In this document: positions 24,599 through 36,002 of the stretch, one piece after another
Layout: each line of letters opens with the position of its first letter
How positions within the stretch are numbered: position 1 is the stretch's first letter
Origin: Paenisporosarcina sp. HGH0030
GTDB taxonomy: Bacteria > Bacillota > Bacilli > Bacillales_A > Planococcaceae
Length of the DNA: 64,000 bases
Assembly (NCBI RefSeq): GCF_000411295.1
Contig: NZ_KE150421.1
Location: 131,265 to 195,264, forward strand
Direction: 5' to 3'
The notes under the pieces: model-generated
The model's input: the letters and a program-made list of their open reading frames with translations, nothing else
Told to the model about the DNA's origin: nothing
The model's database searches: none
Translations under genes and position numbers: made by a program

Positions 24599-25246
24599 AT
24601 GACAAATCAAACGACAAAAATGTATTTGCAAATCGTTCGTGAACTTCGACTTCTTATTCAATCGGAAAACATACGACCTGGGGGGAAACTTCCATCTGAA
24701 CGTGAATTGGCGGAACGACTTCAAGTAGGGAGATCGACCGTTCGAGAAGCACTGCGCAGTCTGGAGCTATTAGGATTAATTGAAACTAAACGTGGAGAAG
24801 GTACTTTTCTGACAGATTTTCGAAAGCACAAATTAGTTGAAGTCTTGTCGACGTTTATTTTGCAAGATTCGAAATCCATTGAGGATATTCATGTTACGCG
24901 TGAAATACACGAAAAAGAAGCCATCCGCATAGTCGCAGGATCTCCTATTCTGAATAAACTGCCGGTATGGGCGAGTTTACTCAAACAACTGCAAGAAGTA
25001 GGAACCATTGTGCGCGAGGATATGATTCGGGAAATACTCATTTCAAGTAATAATCGATTGTCACTGAAAATGTGGTTTCTTTTGAAGCAATATGGAGAAG
25101 AACCATACCAAGGACACTCTGAAATTGAAGAAAATAATTACATTCAACAATTATTGACAGCCATTATAGATGGGAAAATTGATGAAGCGATTCGCTCATA
25201 TACTGCTTGGACAAGATGGTTAACACAAGGGAGAGAAACCACATGA
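24599..25246 (+). CDS. GntR/FadR-type transcriptional regulator
   Basis: A protein of 215 residues from the ATG at 24599 (GAGGG at 24588-24592); the longer frame from 24539 runs through the operator. Residues 1-70 form the GntR winged helix ([41 protein letters not shown]). The C-terminal 140 residues are helical and shorter than a full FCD ligand domain, and the usual His metal ligands are not obvious. The stop overlaps the accD ATG (ATGA), so expression is coupled to acetyl-CoA carboxylase. It probably senses an acyl-CoA or related metabolite and controls malonyl-CoA supply, an inference from context. Confidence 0.85.
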   Translation: MTNQTTKMYLQIVRELRLLIQSENIRPGGKLPSERELAERLQVGRSTVREALRSLELLGLIETKRGEGTFLTDFRKHKLVEVLSTFILQDSKSIEDIHVTREIHEKEAIRIVAGSPILNKLPVWASLLKQLQEVGTIVREDMIREILISSNNRLSLKMWFLLKQYGEEPYQGHSEIEENNYIQQLLTAIIDGKIDEAIRSYTAWTRWLTQGRETT

Positions 25247-26103
25247 TTCGTGATATATTTTCAAGAAATCGTAAAAATAAATATGTAACGATTCCTTCAA
25301 ATGCATCAAAAACAGATGTTCCAGAAGGTTTAATGACAAAATGTCCGGAATGTAAACATATCGGGTTGACGAAAGACATAATCAAAAATAAAAAAGTTTG
25401 TCCAGCTTGTGATCATCATTACAAAATGACGGCTCATGAACGTGTAGCAATTTTCTTGGATGAAGAAACGTTTGTATCCATGGACGATCATTTGGCAACA
25501 GTCAATCCACTTAAATTCCCAGGGTACACGGATAAAATTAAGTCGGATAGTGAGAAAACAGGATTGAACGAAGCTGTCTTGACTGGTACAGGAATGTTGA
25601 ACGGACGTAAAATCGTTGTAGCTATTATGGATGCGCATTTCCGCATGGGTTCGATGGGATCTGTAGTGGGTGAAAAAATCACCCGAGCTATTGAAGAAGC
25701 AACGAAGCAAGAAGTGCCTTTTATTATTTTCACAGCCAGCGGTGGAGCCCGCATGCAAGAAGGCGTACTTTCGCTTATGCAAATGGCGAAAACAAGCGTG
25801 GCGCTAAATCGACATAGCGAAAAAGGACAACTATTTATTTCCATCCTGACACATCCTACAACGGGTGGGGTATCTGCAAGTTTTGCGTCGATTGGGGACA
25901 TCAATTTAGCTGAACCTAAAGCTTTGATTGGATTTGCAGGCCGACGTGTTATTGAACAAACTGTACGGGAAAAACTACCTGAAAATTTCCAGACGGCTGA
26001 GTTTTTATTGGCACATGGACAATTGGATGCAGTGGTCCATCGTTCTTCGATGAAAGAAACCGTATCTACACTAGTGAAGCTTCATTCGAAAGGAGGCAAC
26101 TAA
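25243..26103 (+). CDS. accD: Acetyl-CoA carboxylase carboxyltransferase beta subunit
   Basis: A protein of 286 residues from the ATG at 25243, overlapping the regulator stop by ATGA and preceded by AAGGGAGAG. The N-terminal zinc ribbon is intact (CPECKHIG ... CPACDHHYK), followed by the crotonase-like carboxyltransferase domain with SGGARMQEG and [11 protein letters not shown], which form the oxyanion hole and CoA site. With AccA it moves the carboxyl group from biotin to acetyl-CoA to form malonyl-CoA, the committed step of fatty-acid synthesis. accA follows after one base. Confidence 0.97.
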   Translation: MIRDIFSRNRKNKYVTIPSNASKTDVPEGLMTKCPECKHIGLTKDIIKNKKVCPACDHHYKMTAHERVAIFLDEETFVSMDDHLATVNPLKFPGYTDKIKSDSEKTGLNEAVLTGTGMLNGRKIVVAIMDAHFRMGSMGSVVGEKITRAIEEATKQEVPFIIFTASGGARMQEGVLSLMQMAKTSVALNRHSEKGQLFISILTHPTTGGVSASFASIGDINLAEPKALIGFAGRRVIEQTVREKLPENFQTAEFLLAHGQLDAVVHRSSMKETVSTLVKLHSKGGN

Positions 26104-26104
26104 T

Positions 26105-27058
26105 ATGGTAAAGACTCTTCCTTTTGAAGAACCCGTTATTCAATTACGTGATAAAATCAGTGAGTTAAAAGAATTCACTTCAAATGCTGAAGTTGATTTA
26201 TCGACAGAAATTCAGCAATTAGAAGATCGCCTTCAAAAACTGGAAACAGATATTTATGACAACATGCAACCGTGGGACCGTGTTCAAGTCGCAAGACATC
26301 CAGAACGTCCAACGACATTGGATTATATTCGTGAAATTTTCACGGACTTTATTGAACTTCACGGAGACCGTTCGTACGGAGATGATGAAGCCATTGTCGG
26401 AGGCATTGCAGCGTTTAATGGATGCCCGATTACTGTAATCGGGCATCAACGGGGCAAAGATACGAAAGAGAATATCCGCCGCAATTTTGGAATGCCGCAC
26501 CCGGAAGGTTATCGGAAAGCATTACGATTGATGAAGCAAGCAGAGAAGTTCAATCGGCCCATTATTTGTTTTATTGATACAAAAGGAGCTTATCCCGGAA
26601 AAGCTGCAGAAGAGCGCGGACAAAGCGAAGCGATTGCAAGAAATCTTCTCGAGATGGCCGGGCTAAAAGTGCCTGTCATAAGTGTAGTGATTGGAGAAGG
26701 TGGAAGTGGCGGTGCATTGGCTTTAGGAGTTGCAAACCACGTTCATATGCTCGAAAACTCTACTTACTCTGTTATTTCGCCTGAAGGGGCAGCATCGATT
26801 TTATGGAAAGATTCTGCTCTGGCTAAACAAGCGGCGGAAGCAATGAAAATCACGGCACCCGATTTAAAACAAATGGGCATTGTTGATGAAATCATTCAAG
26901 AAGCAGTTGGTGGCGCACATCGTGATCCAAAGCAACAAGCCATCTATATGAAAGAAGCACTTCAACGTTCAATAGATTCACTCAGCAAACTGAGTAAAGA
27001 AGAATTGGTCGATAATCGTTATGAGAAATTCAAATCCATCGGGGAATTTGCTGAATGA
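26105..27058 (+). CDS. accA: Acetyl-CoA carboxylase carboxyltransferase alpha subunit
   Basis: A protein of 317 residues. A helical N-terminus (residues 1-60) precedes the carboxyltransferase domain with [39 protein letters not shown] and [15 protein letters not shown], the family's CoA and biotin site glycines. It forms an alpha2-beta2 complex with AccD, whose gene ends one base upstream with AAAGGAGG overlapping the end of accD. A terminator follows, separating the acc operon from pfkA. Confidence 0.97.
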   Translation: MVKTLPFEEPVIQLRDKISELKEFTSNAEVDLSTEIQQLEDRLQKLETDIYDNMQPWDRVQVARHPERPTTLDYIREIFTDFIELHGDRSYGDDEAIVGGIAAFNGCPITVIGHQRGKDTKENIRRNFGMPHPEGYRKALRLMKQAEKFNRPIICFIDTKGAYPGKAAEERGQSEAIARNLLEMAGLKVPVISVVIGEGGSGGALALGVANHVHMLENSTYSVISPEGAASILWKDSALAKQAAEAMKITAPDLKQMGIVDEIIQEAVGGAHRDPKQQAIYMKEALQRSIDSLSKLSKEELVDNRYEKFKSIGEFAE

Positions 27059-27088
27059 GGATGCGTATATCGCATCCTTATTTTTTTT
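27058..27088 (+). terminator. Terminator of the acc operon
   Basis: AGGATGCG (27058-27065) pairs with CGCATCCT (27071-27078), followed by a long T run. Confidence 0.85.
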
Positions 27089-27117
27089 CACTGACAATGA
27101 GCGTTCAAACATGTTAA

Positions 27118-28113
<996 letters not shown>

Positions 28114-28134
28114 TGTAATGGAGAGGATACAACA

Positions 28135-29898
28135 ATGAGAAAAACAAAAATCGTATGTACAATCGGACCAGCCAGTGAATCACCTGAAATGCTTGAAAAA
28201 TTAATCGAAGCAGGGATGAACGTCGCTCGCTTGAACTTTTCACATGGAAATCATGAAGAACACGGAGAACGTATTAAGCGTATTCGTGAAGCGTCAAAGA
28301 AAACCGGGAAAATCGTCGGTATTCTTTTGGATACAAAAGGCCCTGAAATTCGCACGCATCAAATGGAAAACGATGCGATCGAATTGGAATCAGGTCAATC
28401 TTTAGCGATTTCAATGACTGAAGTGTTAGGGACAAAAGACATGTTTTCTATCACCTATGACCGCTTAATTGAAGATGTAAGTGAAGGCTCTGTCATCTTA
28501 CTCGATGATGGATTAATTGAACTTCGCGTTTCTAGTGTAGATCAAACTGAAGGCTTGATTCATACTGTTGTGTATAATGCCGGAACGTTGAAAAATAAAA
28601 AAGGCGTTAACGTACCAGGTGTTTCTGTACAACTGCCAGGAATAACTGACAAAGATGCTCAAGATATATTATTTGGTATTGAACAAGACGTTGATTTCAT
28701 TGCTGCATCATTTGTGCGTCGTGCAAAAGATGTCATGGAAATTCGCGAATTGCTTGAGAACAATGAAGGTGGGCATATTCAGATCATCCCGAAAATCGAG
28801 AACCAGGAAGGCGTCGATAATATTGATGACATCCTGTTGGTATCGGACGGACTAATGGTTGCTCGCGGAGATTTAGGCGTTGAAATTCCTGCCGAAGAAG
28901 TGCCTTTGGTTCAAAAAAGCTTAATTGGTAAATGTAATGAAGCGGGTAAACCAGTCATTACAGCAACACAGATGTTGGATTCCATGCAACGTAATCCCCG
29001 CCCGACTCGTGCGGAAGCGAGTGATGTAGCAAACGCAATCTTTGATGGAACAGATGCAATCATGCTATCGGGTGAAACTGCAGCAGGAATGTATCCGGTT
29101 GAGTCCGTCAAGACCATGGATAAAATCGCTATCCGTACGGAAGATGCATTGGACTATCGTGCAATTGTTTCTGCAAAGAGTAAAAGCAAAGATGTCACAA
29201 TGACGGATGCAATCGGTCAAGCAGTTGCCCATACATCCATAAACTTAAAAGCAAAAGCAATTATTGCACCTACTGAAAGTGGCCATACAGCGAAAATGAT
29301 TTCGAAGTATCGTCAAGGTGCATCAATCATTGCTGTAACTTCTACTGAACGACCATCACGTAAATTGACTCTTGTGTGGGGCGTTTATCCGATTGTTGGT
29401 GAAAAAGTAGGTTCAACTGACGAGATTCTGGATCTTTCAGTGGAAGAAAGTTTAAAACATAATTACGTAAAACATGGTGACCTTGTTATCATTACGGCAG
29501 GTGTACCAGTCGGTGAAGCAGGAACAACAAACTTGATGAAAGTTCATGTAATTGGTGATATTGTGGCTAAAGGACAAGGAATTGGTAAATCTGTTACATT
29601 CGGACATACGGTTGTTGCGAATAATGCGGATGACTTAGCAAATATTGATACAACCGATTCGATTATCGTCACCATTGGTTCAGATCGTGATATGATGCCG
29701 GCCATTAATAAATGTGCTGGACTTATTACGGAAGAAGGTGGCTTGACAAGTCATGCGGCAGTAGTGGGTCTAAGTCTTGGGATTCCGGTAATTGTAGGGG
29801 TCAAAGATGCCACTAAATTAATTGTAAACGGTCAGGATGTCACGATGGACGCTGAATCAGGTGTCATCTATCATGGGCATGCGAGTAGTGTCCTGTAA
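28135..29898 (+). CDS. pyk: Pyruvate kinase with C-terminal PEP-utiliser-like domain
   Basis: A protein of 587 residues: the usual 475-residue kinase plus an extra C-terminal sequence seen in Bacillus enzymes. The kinase part starts [19 protein letters not shown] and has the active-site [22 protein letters not shown] and [13 protein letters not shown]. The extension contains [20 protein letters not shown], a PEP-utiliser mobile-domain motif with His. It makes ATP and pyruvate from PEP and ADP, last step of glycolysis. GGAGAGG precedes the ATG, 21 nt after pfkA, and a strong terminator follows. Confidence 0.97.
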   Translation: MRKTKIVCTIGPASESPEMLEKLIEAGMNVARLNFSHGNHEEHGERIKRIREASKKTGKIVGILLDTKGPEIRTHQMENDAIELESGQSLAISMTEVLGTKDMFSITYDRLIEDVSEGSVILLDDGLIELRVSSVDQTEGLIHTVVYNAGTLKNKKGVNVPGVSVQLPGITDKDAQDILFGIEQDVDFIAASFVRRAKDVMEIRELLENNEGGHIQIIPKIENQEGVDNIDDILLVSDGLMVARGDLGVEIPAEEVPLVQKSLIGKCNEAGKPVITATQMLDSMQRNPRPTRAEASDVANAIFDGTDAIMLSGETAAGMYPVESVKTMDKIAIRTEDALDYRAIVSAKSKSKDVTMTDAIGQAVAHTSINLKAKAIIAPTESGHTAKMISKYRQGASIIAVTSTERPSRKLTLVWGVYPIVGEKVGSTDEILDLSVEESLKHNYVKHGDLVIITAGVPVGEAGTTNLMKVHVIGDIVAKGQGIGKSVTFGHTVVANNADDLANIDTTDSIIVTIGSDRDMMPAINKCAGLITEEGGLTSHAAVVGLSLGIPVIVGVKDATKLIVNGQDVTMDAESGVIYHGHASSVL

Positions 29899-29909
29899 TT
29901 ATAAAAAAA

Positions 29910-29943
29910 GCCTCAACACTGGAGTGTTGGGGCAATTTTTTTA
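29910..29943 (+). terminator. Terminator of pfkA-pyk
   Basis: GCCTCAACACT (29910-29920) pairs with AGTGTTGGGGC (29923-29933, one G-T), followed by TTTTTTT. The next 140 nt to fxsA show no clear element. Confidence 0.85.
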
Positions 29944-30092
29944 AAGTGAATCGTAAGAAATTAAAAGTTGAAGCTTTATGAAACGATGTTTTTCCGGAAT
30001 ATCAACAACATTTAACAGACCTTTAATAATAATCACAAATCAAATCTTAAGTAATCGGCAGAAAAAAGAAATGAAATAAGGGGATGTTCGAA

Positions 30093-30476
30093 ATGAAATG
30101 GTTGGCATTAATCTTTATCGTAGTTCCTGCACTGGAAATTGGGATTTTATTGTGGTCCGGTAAGACATTTGGATTGATACCTACCATCATGATTATTCTC
30201 GGCACGGGAATACTCGGAGCATTCCTGGCTAAAAAGCAAGGATTGAAAGCAATCAGGGATGTCCAAGTTCAGATGAAGAATTTTCAAGCTCCAGGAGATG
30301 CCATGGTAAATGCTTTGTTCGTGTTTGCAGGTGGTCTTTTATTATTATCTCCAGGATTTGTGACAGATCTATTTGGATTTTTATTTTTGTTTTCTCCGAC
30401 CAGACAGTTATTTAAACCAATTGTTTATAAATGGATTAAGTCGAAAATGAAAAAAGGACAAATCATTGTGATGTAA
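30093..30476 (+). CDS. fxsA: FxsA-family membrane protein
   Basis: A protein of 127 residues from the ATG at 30093, because AAGGGG (30078-30083) would touch the alternative ATG at 30084. Hydrophobic segments: WLALIFIVVPALEIGILLW (start), LIPTIMIILGTGILGAFLAK, and NALFVFAGGLLLLSPGFVTDLFGFLFLF, followed by a basic tail. GGLLLLSPGFVTD is the family hallmark. FxsA of E. coli relieves phage T7 exclusion by the F plasmid when overproduced; the Bacillus role is unknown. Its end overlaps the convergent ytvI gene by 14 bp. Confidence 0.9.
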   Translation: MKWLALIFIVVPALEIGILLWSGKTFGLIPTIMIILGTGILGAFLAKKQGLKAIRDVQVQMKNFQAPGDAMVNALFVFAGGLLLLSPGFVTDLFGFLFLFSPTRQLFKPIVYKWIKSKMKKGQIIVM

Positions 30477-31422
30477 ACCAATGATGTTTACTGAAATGAA
30501 CGGCTGCAAGCAATAAGAAAGGGCTTAGTAATATCCCGGGTATGCCGAACAGCAACAAAGAACATGCGCTGATGAAAAATACATGCACAGCTCTAATGTG
30601 CATGGTGTTTGCCCACAAGTAAGACTCGAGTAATTGACGTGTCAATAAAATAAATGCATAGAGCAAGAGAATGATAATCCCGAGGGTCGTTTGCTTCGTT
30701 AAAATGAAGAAAACAGCCATCGGGATTAATATAATGCCTGTCCCTAAAAAGGGCATTAAATCAGCAAAAGAAATCAGGAAAGCCAGTCCAATAGGAGACG
30801 AGAATTTAAGTACATAAAACCCGACCATTAATTGAACGAACGTCATCAGGAATAACTTAATTTCCACAATCGTAAATTTCTCGAAAAGCTTGGTTGCTTT
30901 TAAAAATAATGGCTTAATTGTCAGTCTCGTCTTGGATGGGATATAGATGAAGAACCAGGTTCTTGATTTCAAAGATTCCTGCAAGGCAAAAAACAAGGCT
31001 ACTAAAAAGACAAAGGTTTCCACAAATTGTGCCGGCAGATGCTGAATAAATAATGATATTTTTTTAAGTAAGTTTTCACTGACCATGGATAGGGCTTCAA
31101 GGACTGATTGCCAATTCGTTTTGTTCTCCTTCATCAACAACTGTAATTCTTCCAAGTGAAATCTAAAAGGATAAAGTATTTCAAGGAGTTCTCTTACCAT
31201 CAAAGTAAAACCCAAAATAATTGATCCAAGCAAGGCACTTTCGAATAACAATACGGTTATCCAGCGGGGTAAATGGGTAATTTTATGTATCCACTTCACA
31301 ATTGGGTGTAGAAAATAAGCGAGTAATATGGCAATGGTAACAGGATAAATCAGCCAGGTAATAAGTAAAATGAATGCAACCGGAAACCATTTTTTCATGA
31401 ATGCAACTATGTTTTCATACAC
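30463..31422 (-). CDS. ytvI: AI-2E transporter family membrane protein, YtvI-like
   Basis: A protein of 319 residues with a GTG start at 31422, placed 6-8 nt after GGAGGTGG on the minus strand. It has about seven membrane segments, including PVAFILLITWLIYPVTIAILLAYF near the start and a paired C-terminal set, with the family signature PIGLAFLISFADLMPFLGTGIILIP at about residues 215-240. The PerM/TqsA/YtvI group includes efflux permeases and sporulation-linked YtvI. The gene position beside fxsA and citZ matches Bacillus ytvI. The substrate is unknown. It is convergent with fxsA and divergent from citZ. Confidence 0.88.
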   Translation of the reverse strand: MYENIVAFMKKWFPVAFILLITWLIYPVTIAILLAYFLHPIVKWIHKITHLPRWITVLLFESALLGSIILGFTLMVRELLEILYPFRFHLEELQLLMKENKTNWQSVLEALSMVSENLLKKISLFIQHLPAQFVETFVFLVALFFALQESLKSRTWFFIYIPSKTRLTIKPLFLKATKLFEKFTIVEIKLFLMTFVQLMVGFYVLKFSSPIGLAFLISFADLMPFLGTGIILIPMAVFFILTKQTTLGIIILLLYAFILLTRQLLESYLWANTMHIRAVHVFFISACSLLLFGIPGILLSPFLLLAAVHFSKHHWFTSQ

Positions 31423-31547
31423 TTTTCCACCTCCAAATGCAGTGTGTATAGCTGTTATGTTTATTTATATCGTTTAGACAGAATATTTCTGCTTTGTGAC
31501 AAGATATCATGAATTTTGCGAAAGTTATCGAAAATCGAGCGTTTTCA

Positions 31548-31576
31548 TTCACAAAGACGTCAAAATTGATTATAAT
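31548..31576 (+). promoter_or_regulatory. citZ promoter
   Basis: TTCACA (31548-31553) and consensus TATAAT (31571-31576) are 17 nt apart. Transcription would begin near 31583, giving a leader of about 100 nt. Confidence 0.65.
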
Positions 31577-31622
31577 GTCAATGTAAGCCATATAAATAAA
31601 AGGTTCATATTGAGCAGATGAG

Positions 31623-31656
31623 CCATCATTCTGCGTTTTTTTGTGTGGAATGATGG
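31623..31656 (+). promoter_or_regulatory. Hairpin in the citZ leader
   Basis: CCATCATTC (31623-31631) pairs perfectly with GAATGATGG (31648-31656) over a 16-nt T-rich loop. It ends 14 nt before the AAGGAG of citZ. No T run follows, so it is more likely a stability or translation element than a terminator. Confidence 0.45.
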
Positions 31657-31684
31657 ATTTTAAAAACAAGAAGGAGCGATATAC

Positions 31685-32800
31685 ATGACATCAACAAAAG
31701 GTCTTGAAGGAGTGGTAGCTACTCAATCCGCTATCAGTTCAATCATTGATGACACACTTACATACGTTGGCTATGATATTGATGACTTGGCAGATCACGC
31801 AAGTTTTGAAGAAGTAATCTACTTGCTATGGCACAAACGCCTGCCAAAAGTTGAAGAATTAGCTGAATTGAAACAACAACTTGCGGATAATATGGCAGTA
31901 CCTCAAGAGGTATTGAACCATTTCAAAACGTATCCAATTGATAAAGTTCACCCAATGACGGCTCTTCGTACAGCTGTATCTATGCTTGGATTGTATGATG
32001 AAAAAGCTGAAGATATGTCTGAAGAAGCTAACTACTTGAAAGCAATTCAGCTTCAAGCTAAGATGTCTACTTTAGTATCTGCATTTGCTCGCGTTCGAAA
32101 AGGACAAGAACCAATCGCACCTAAGAGCGACTTAAGTTTTGCTGCTAACTTCCTATACATGCTTAATGGCGAAATCCCTGAAGCAATCGAAGAAGAAGCT
32201 TTCAACAAAGCTTTAGTATTACATGCTGACCATGAGTTGAATGCTTCAACATTTACAGCTCGCGTTTGTGTAGCGACACTTTCAGATGTTTATTCAGGTG
32301 TTGTTGCAGCACTTGGTGCTCTTAAAGGACCTCTACACGGTGGAGCGAACGAGCAAGTAATGAAAATGTTGATGGAAATTGGGTCAGTTGAAAATGTTGA
32401 TTCATATATCAACGAGAAGCTTGCTAACAAAGAAAAAATCATGGGCTTCGGTCACCGCGTATACCGCAAAGGTGATCCACGTGCGAAACACTTACGTGAA
32501 ATGTCTCAAAAATTAACAAAACTACGTGGAGAAGAGAAATGGTACGACATGTCAATTAAAATTGACGATATTGTAACAGGTCAAAAAAATCTTCCACCAA
32601 ATGTTGATTTCTATTCAGCTTCTGTTTATCATTCATTGAATATCGATCATGACTTATTTACACCAATTTTTGCTGTATCACGTGTTTCTGGCTGGTTAGC
32701 TCACATTTTAGAACAATATTCTAATAACCGTCTAATCCGTCCACGTGCTGAATATACAGGACCTGGTATGCAAAAATATGTACCAGTGAACGAGCGTTAA
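31685..32800 (+). CDS. citZ: Citrate synthase
   Basis: A protein of 371 residues, the short Gram-positive type I/II hybrid length. It condenses acetyl-CoA and oxaloacetate to citrate in the TCA cycle. Active-site residues are visible: His in LHGGANEQVMKML, His in MGFGHRVYRKGDPR, and Asp in the PNVDFYSASVYHSL segment. AAGGAG lies 6-10 nt before the ATG. It heads the citZ-icd-mdh cluster, so three consecutive TCA functions are grouped as in B. subtilis. It has its own promoter and leader hairpin, and a structured spacer follows. Confidence 0.97.
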   Translation: MTSTKGLEGVVATQSAISSIIDDTLTYVGYDIDDLADHASFEEVIYLLWHKRLPKVEELAELKQQLADNMAVPQEVLNHFKTYPIDKVHPMTALRTAVSMLGLYDEKAEDMSEEANYLKAIQLQAKMSTLVSAFARVRKGQEPIAPKSDLSFAANFLYMLNGEIPEAIEEEAFNKALVLHADHELNASTFTARVCVATLSDVYSGVVAALGALKGPLHGGANEQVMKMLMEIGSVENVDSYINEKLANKEKIMGFGHRVYRKGDPRAKHLREMSQKLTKLRGEEKWYDMSIKIDDIVTGQKNLPPNVDFYSASVYHSLNIDHDLFTPIFAVSRVSGWLAHILEQYSNNRLIRPRAEYTGPGMQKYVPVNER

Positions 32801-32822
32801 TTTTTTAAAATTACACATATGA

Positions 32823-32901
32823 AGGGCTGTACTTTAAAGAGCGACGTTCAGAAAATGACATTCATGTTACTTTCTGCACTTCCTTAAAAAGTGCTAGCCC
32901 T
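32823..32901 (+). other. Structured spacer between citZ and icd
   Basis: An outer stem AGGGCT...ACTTT (from 32823) pairs with AAAGTGCTAGCCCT (to 32901). An inner arm around CAGAAAATGACA pairs with TGTTACTTTCTG. There is no T run, so it is not a typical terminator. It may be an mRNA processing or stabilising structure that sets citZ and icd levels separately. Confidence 0.4.
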
Positions 32902-32934
32902 ATGATTGATTATGCCTATAGGAGGAAAATTATT

Positions 32935-34203
32935 ATGACAAACGGTGGCAAAATTACAGTTGAAAATGGCGTTTTAAACGTACCTAACAATCCAATCATT
33001 CCTTATATCGAAGGTGACGGAATCGGTCCTGATATCTGGGCAGCTTCAGAGCGTGTATTAGAAGCAGCGGTAGAAAAAGCTTATAACGGTGAAAAATCAA
33101 TCGTCTGGAAAGAAGTATTAGCTGGACAAAAAGCATTCGACAAAACGGGTGAATGGTTGCCAGAAGAAACTTTAGACGTAATCCGTGAATACTTAATCGC
33201 AATCAAAGGACCTCTTACGACTCCAGTTGGCGGCGGTATTCGTTCTTTAAACGTTGCTTTGCGTCAAGAATTGGATTTATATACTTGCCTACGTCCAGTT
33301 CGTTACTTCGACGGAGTACCTTCACCGGTTAAACGTCCTGAAGATACAGATATGGTTATTTTCCGTGAAAACACTGAAGATATCTATGCAGGTATCGAGT
33401 TTGCTAAAGGTTCTGATGAAGTGAAAAAAATCATCGAATTCTTACAAAATGAAATGGGTACTAAAAACATCCGTTTCCCTGAAACTTCTGGTATCGGGAT
33501 CAAACCAGTGTCTGAAGAAGGAACTAAACGTTTGGTGCGTGCTGCATTAAACTACATCATCAAAGAAGGCCGCGAGTCATTAACACTTGTTCACAAAGGG
33601 AACATCATGAAGTTCACTGAAGGAGCTTTCAAAACTTGGGGCTATGAAGTGGCAGAACAAGAATTTGCTGACAAAACATTCACTTGGAATCAATACGATC
33701 AAATTAAAGCTGATCAAGGTACAGAAGCTGCGAACAAAGCACAAGAAGAAGCATTAGCTGCTGGTAAAATTCTTGTGAAAGATTCAATCGCTGATATCTT
33801 CCTACAACAAATCTTGACTCGTCCAAGCGAATTTGATGTTGTTGCAACAATGAACTTGAACGGTGACTACATTTCTGATGCACTAGCTGCACAAGTTGGT
33901 GGTATCGGTATCGCTCCAGGAGCAAACATTAACTATTTGACAGGTCATGCTATTTTCGAAGCGACTCATGGTACAGCTCCTAAATACGCTGGTCTTGATA
34001 AAGTAAACCCATCTTCAGTTATCCTTTCAGGTGTATTAATGCTTGAACACCTTGGCTGGAATGAAGCGGCTAAATTAGTTATGGACTCTATGGAAAAAAC
34101 AATTTCTTCTAAAGTTGTAACTTACGACTTCGCTCGTTTAATGGATGGTGCAACTGAAGTTAAATGTTCTGAGTTCGCTGACGAATTAATCAAAAATCTT
34201 TAA
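32935..34203 (+). CDS. icd: Isocitrate dehydrogenase (NADP)
   Basis: A protein of 422 residues from the ATG at 32935, with AGGAGG upstream; the frame from 32902 has no such site. Family motifs: [12 protein letters not shown], the substrate loop [23 protein letters not shown] (Ser and Arg residues binding isocitrate), [13 protein letters not shown], and [19 protein letters not shown] near the NADP site. It oxidatively decarboxylates isocitrate to 2-oxoglutarate, making NADPH. It is the second gene of citZ-icd-mdh and has a terminator before mdh. The loop Ser shared with the E. coli enzyme is present, but no kinase gene is visible here. Confidence 0.97.
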   Translation: MTNGGKITVENGVLNVPNNPIIPYIEGDGIGPDIWAASERVLEAAVEKAYNGEKSIVWKEVLAGQKAFDKTGEWLPEETLDVIREYLIAIKGPLTTPVGGGIRSLNVALRQELDLYTCLRPVRYFDGVPSPVKRPEDTDMVIFRENTEDIYAGIEFAKGSDEVKKIIEFLQNEMGTKNIRFPETSGIGIKPVSEEGTKRLVRAALNYIIKEGRESLTLVHKGNIMKFTEGAFKTWGYEVAEQEFADKTFTWNQYDQIKADQGTEAANKAQEEALAAGKILVKDSIADIFLQQILTRPSEFDVVATMNLNGDYISDALAAQVGGIGIAPGANINYLTGHAIFEATHGTAPKYAGLDKVNPSSVILSGVLMLEHLGWNEAAKLVMDSMEKTISSKVVTYDFARLMDGATEVKCSEFADELIKNL

Positions 34204-34314
34204 GAGAAAAGTGTAGAAGCCTACTCAAGCTTGGGTGCGAGCTGAGCTTCGGAGCTAGACATCACGATTAGCGACTTCACTCAATCAATTGCATAGTAAA
34301 ACACTATTTTTAGA

Positions 34315-34338
34315 AAGAGGGCCTAGGCCCTCTTTTTT
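34315..34338 (+). terminator. Terminator between icd and mdh
   Basis: AGAGGGCC (34316-34323) pairs with GGCCCTCT (34326-34333), then T6. The loop is very short, so the top pairs probably open. Confidence 0.75.
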
Positions 34339-34422
34339 ATACAAAGCTTTGTTATATATTACTGTTGATTTTTAATCATTAGTTTCATTTAAAAGAGCTT
34401 TATACAAAAGGAGAGTTTTCTG

Positions 34423-35361
34423 ATGACATTGAAACGTAAAAAGATTTCAGTAATCGGTTCTGGATTTACAGGTGCGACAACGGCATTCCTATTAGCTCAA
34501 AAAGAACTAGGAGACGTTGTAATAGTTGATATTCCACAAATGGAAAACCCAACTAAAGGGAAAGCGTTAGATATGTTGGAAGCTGGTCCTGTTCAAGGAT
34601 TTGATGCAAACATTATCGGCACTTCTAGCTATGAAGATACGAAAGACTCAGATATCGTTATCATCACCGCTGGAATTGCTCGTAAGCCTGGTATGAGCCG
34701 TGACGATTTGGTCCAAACAAACCAAAAAGTCATGAAGATTGTTACGGGTGAAATCATTAAACATTCTCCAAACACAACGATTATTGTATTAACTAATCCA
34801 GTTGATGCAATGACTTACACTGTATACAAAGAATCTGGTTTCCCTAAAGAGCGCGTTATTGGCCAATCTGGAGTACTCGATTCAGCACGTTTCCGTACTT
34901 TCGTTGCTCAGGATTTAAACATGTCCGTTAAAGACATCACAGGTTTCGTTTTGGGTGGCCACGGTGACGATATGGTACCATTGGTACGCTACTCATATGC
35001 TGGAGGAATTCCATTGGAAACATTGATTCCTGCAGATCGTTTGGCTGAAATAGTGGAACGCACGCGTAAAGGTGGAGCAGAAATCGTCAACCTTCTTGGA
35101 AACGGTTCTGCATACTATGCACCCGCTGCTTCTATAGTTGAAATGGCTGAGGCAATCCTAAAAGATCAACGTCGTGTATTGCCATCAATAGCTTACCTGG
35201 AAGGCGAATATGGTTTAGAAGGTATTTACCTTGGCGTTCCGACAATTTTAGGTGCTGGTGGTATTGAACAGATTATCGAACTTGATTTAACAGAATCTGA
35301 AAAAGCTGAATTGGAAAAATCAGCTGCTTCAGTACGTAACGTTATGGATATTCTTGTGTAA
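34423..35361 (+). CDS. mdh: Malate dehydrogenase
   Basis: A protein of 312 residues of the LDH-like MDH type. It has the Rossmann loop [35 protein letters not shown] (substrate Arg on the mobile loop), [14 protein letters not shown], and the catalytic [14 protein letters not shown] (His with an Asp partner). Arg at the loop and the lack of lactate-specific Gln fit malate/oxaloacetate. AAAGGAG precedes the ATG. It completes the citZ-icd-mdh group, regenerating oxaloacetate for CitZ. Because a terminator lies before it, mdh may have its own promoter in the 34339-34410 gap, but I cannot identify one clearly. Confidence 0.97.
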   Translation: MTLKRKKISVIGSGFTGATTAFLLAQKELGDVVIVDIPQMENPTKGKALDMLEAGPVQGFDANIIGTSSYEDTKDSDIVIITAGIARKPGMSRDDLVQTNQKVMKIVTGEIIKHSPNTTIIVLTNPVDAMTYTVYKESGFPKERVIGQSGVLDSARFRTFVAQDLNMSVKDITGFVLGGHGDDMVPLVRYSYAGGIPLETLIPADRLAEIVERTRKGGAEIVNLLGNGSAYYAPAASIVEMAEAILKDQRRVLPSIAYLEGEYGLEGIYLGVPTILGAGGIEQIIELDLTESEKAELEKSAASVRNVMDILV

Positions 35362-35383
35362 TTAACGAAAAGCTTCAAATAAG

Positions 35384-35416
35384 AATCGAGCGGGATTTCC
35401 CCGCTCGATTTTTTTG
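35384..35416 (+). terminator. Terminator of mdh
   Basis: AATCGAGCGGG (35384-35394) pairs perfectly with CCCGCTCGATT (35400-35410), then T6. Confidence 0.9.
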
Positions 35417-35471
35417 GTAGGTATTGATACTATGTTAATGTAGAGATAACAGGAACAGAGGGGGACATCAC

Positions 35472-35948
35472 ATGTTATTGGGGAAAAAACGTAAACTCGG
35501 CAGAAAAGTAGAAGAAATGTCAGTTGGAGAAAAATTAAAGCTGACTGAAAAGATCGAAGATAAAGATTTACTATTATATTTAGGATTAACGAACGATGGA
35601 AACCCATTGTATATTCAACATGATTTCGCTTCACAAACGGTTTTTGAAAAACCGATAGTACCTGCTATTATGCTGACGGGCATTGTTACATCAGCCGTTT
35701 CAAAGTATTTGCCTGGTCCAGGATCACACATCGTGGAACAGCATTTAACTTTTCCAAAACCGGTATACCATTACGCAACAATTGATTTCTTACTTCAAGT
35801 GATTTCTGTGAATGTCGAAAAAAACTTAGTTGAAATTGAAGTAACTGCAACAAATGAAGAGGGTGAGACAGTGATTGAAGGCAAAATTACTTCTACCCCT
35901 CCACGTTTGGAAAACAAATTAACAGCACAATCAATGGATAATTTCTAG
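35472..35948 (+). CDS. MaoC-like hotdog dehydratase family protein
   Basis: A protein of 158 residues with ATG at 35472 and GAGGGGG upstream. The central region LYLGLTNDGNPLYIQHDFAS resembles the (R)-specific enoyl-CoA hydratase motif (D-x2-NP-x-H), although the usual His follows as QHD rather than NPLH, so activity is uncertain. IVPAIMLTGIVTSAVSKYLPGPG continues the long hotdog helix. The family hydrates enoyl-acyl thioesters. It lies between mdh and phoP, an order also known in other Bacillales, and is close enough to phoP (54 nt) for possible co-transcription. Confidence 0.85.
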   Translation: MLLGKKRKLGRKVEEMSVGEKLKLTEKIEDKDLLLYLGLTNDGNPLYIQHDFASQTVFEKPIVPAIMLTGIVTSAVSKYLPGPGSHIVEQHLTFPKPVYHYATIDFLLQVISVNVEKNLVEIEVTATNEEGETVIEGKITSTPPRLENKLTAQSMDNF

Positions 35949-36002
35949 AGAGCTCTTTCGGTTTAAGATGGGGGTTTTAAATCGAAGGTGGAGGCCAAAA
36001 AC

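Noticed and set aside
31415-31669. Leftward 84-codon frame in the citZ leader
   Set aside because: It overlaps the citZ promoter and leader hairpin and has no family resemblance.
34204-34310. Possible small RNA or hairpin after icd (GAGCTGAGCTTCGGAGCT region)
   Set aside because: Pairing is short and irregular, and the clear terminator at 34315-34338 explains the gap.
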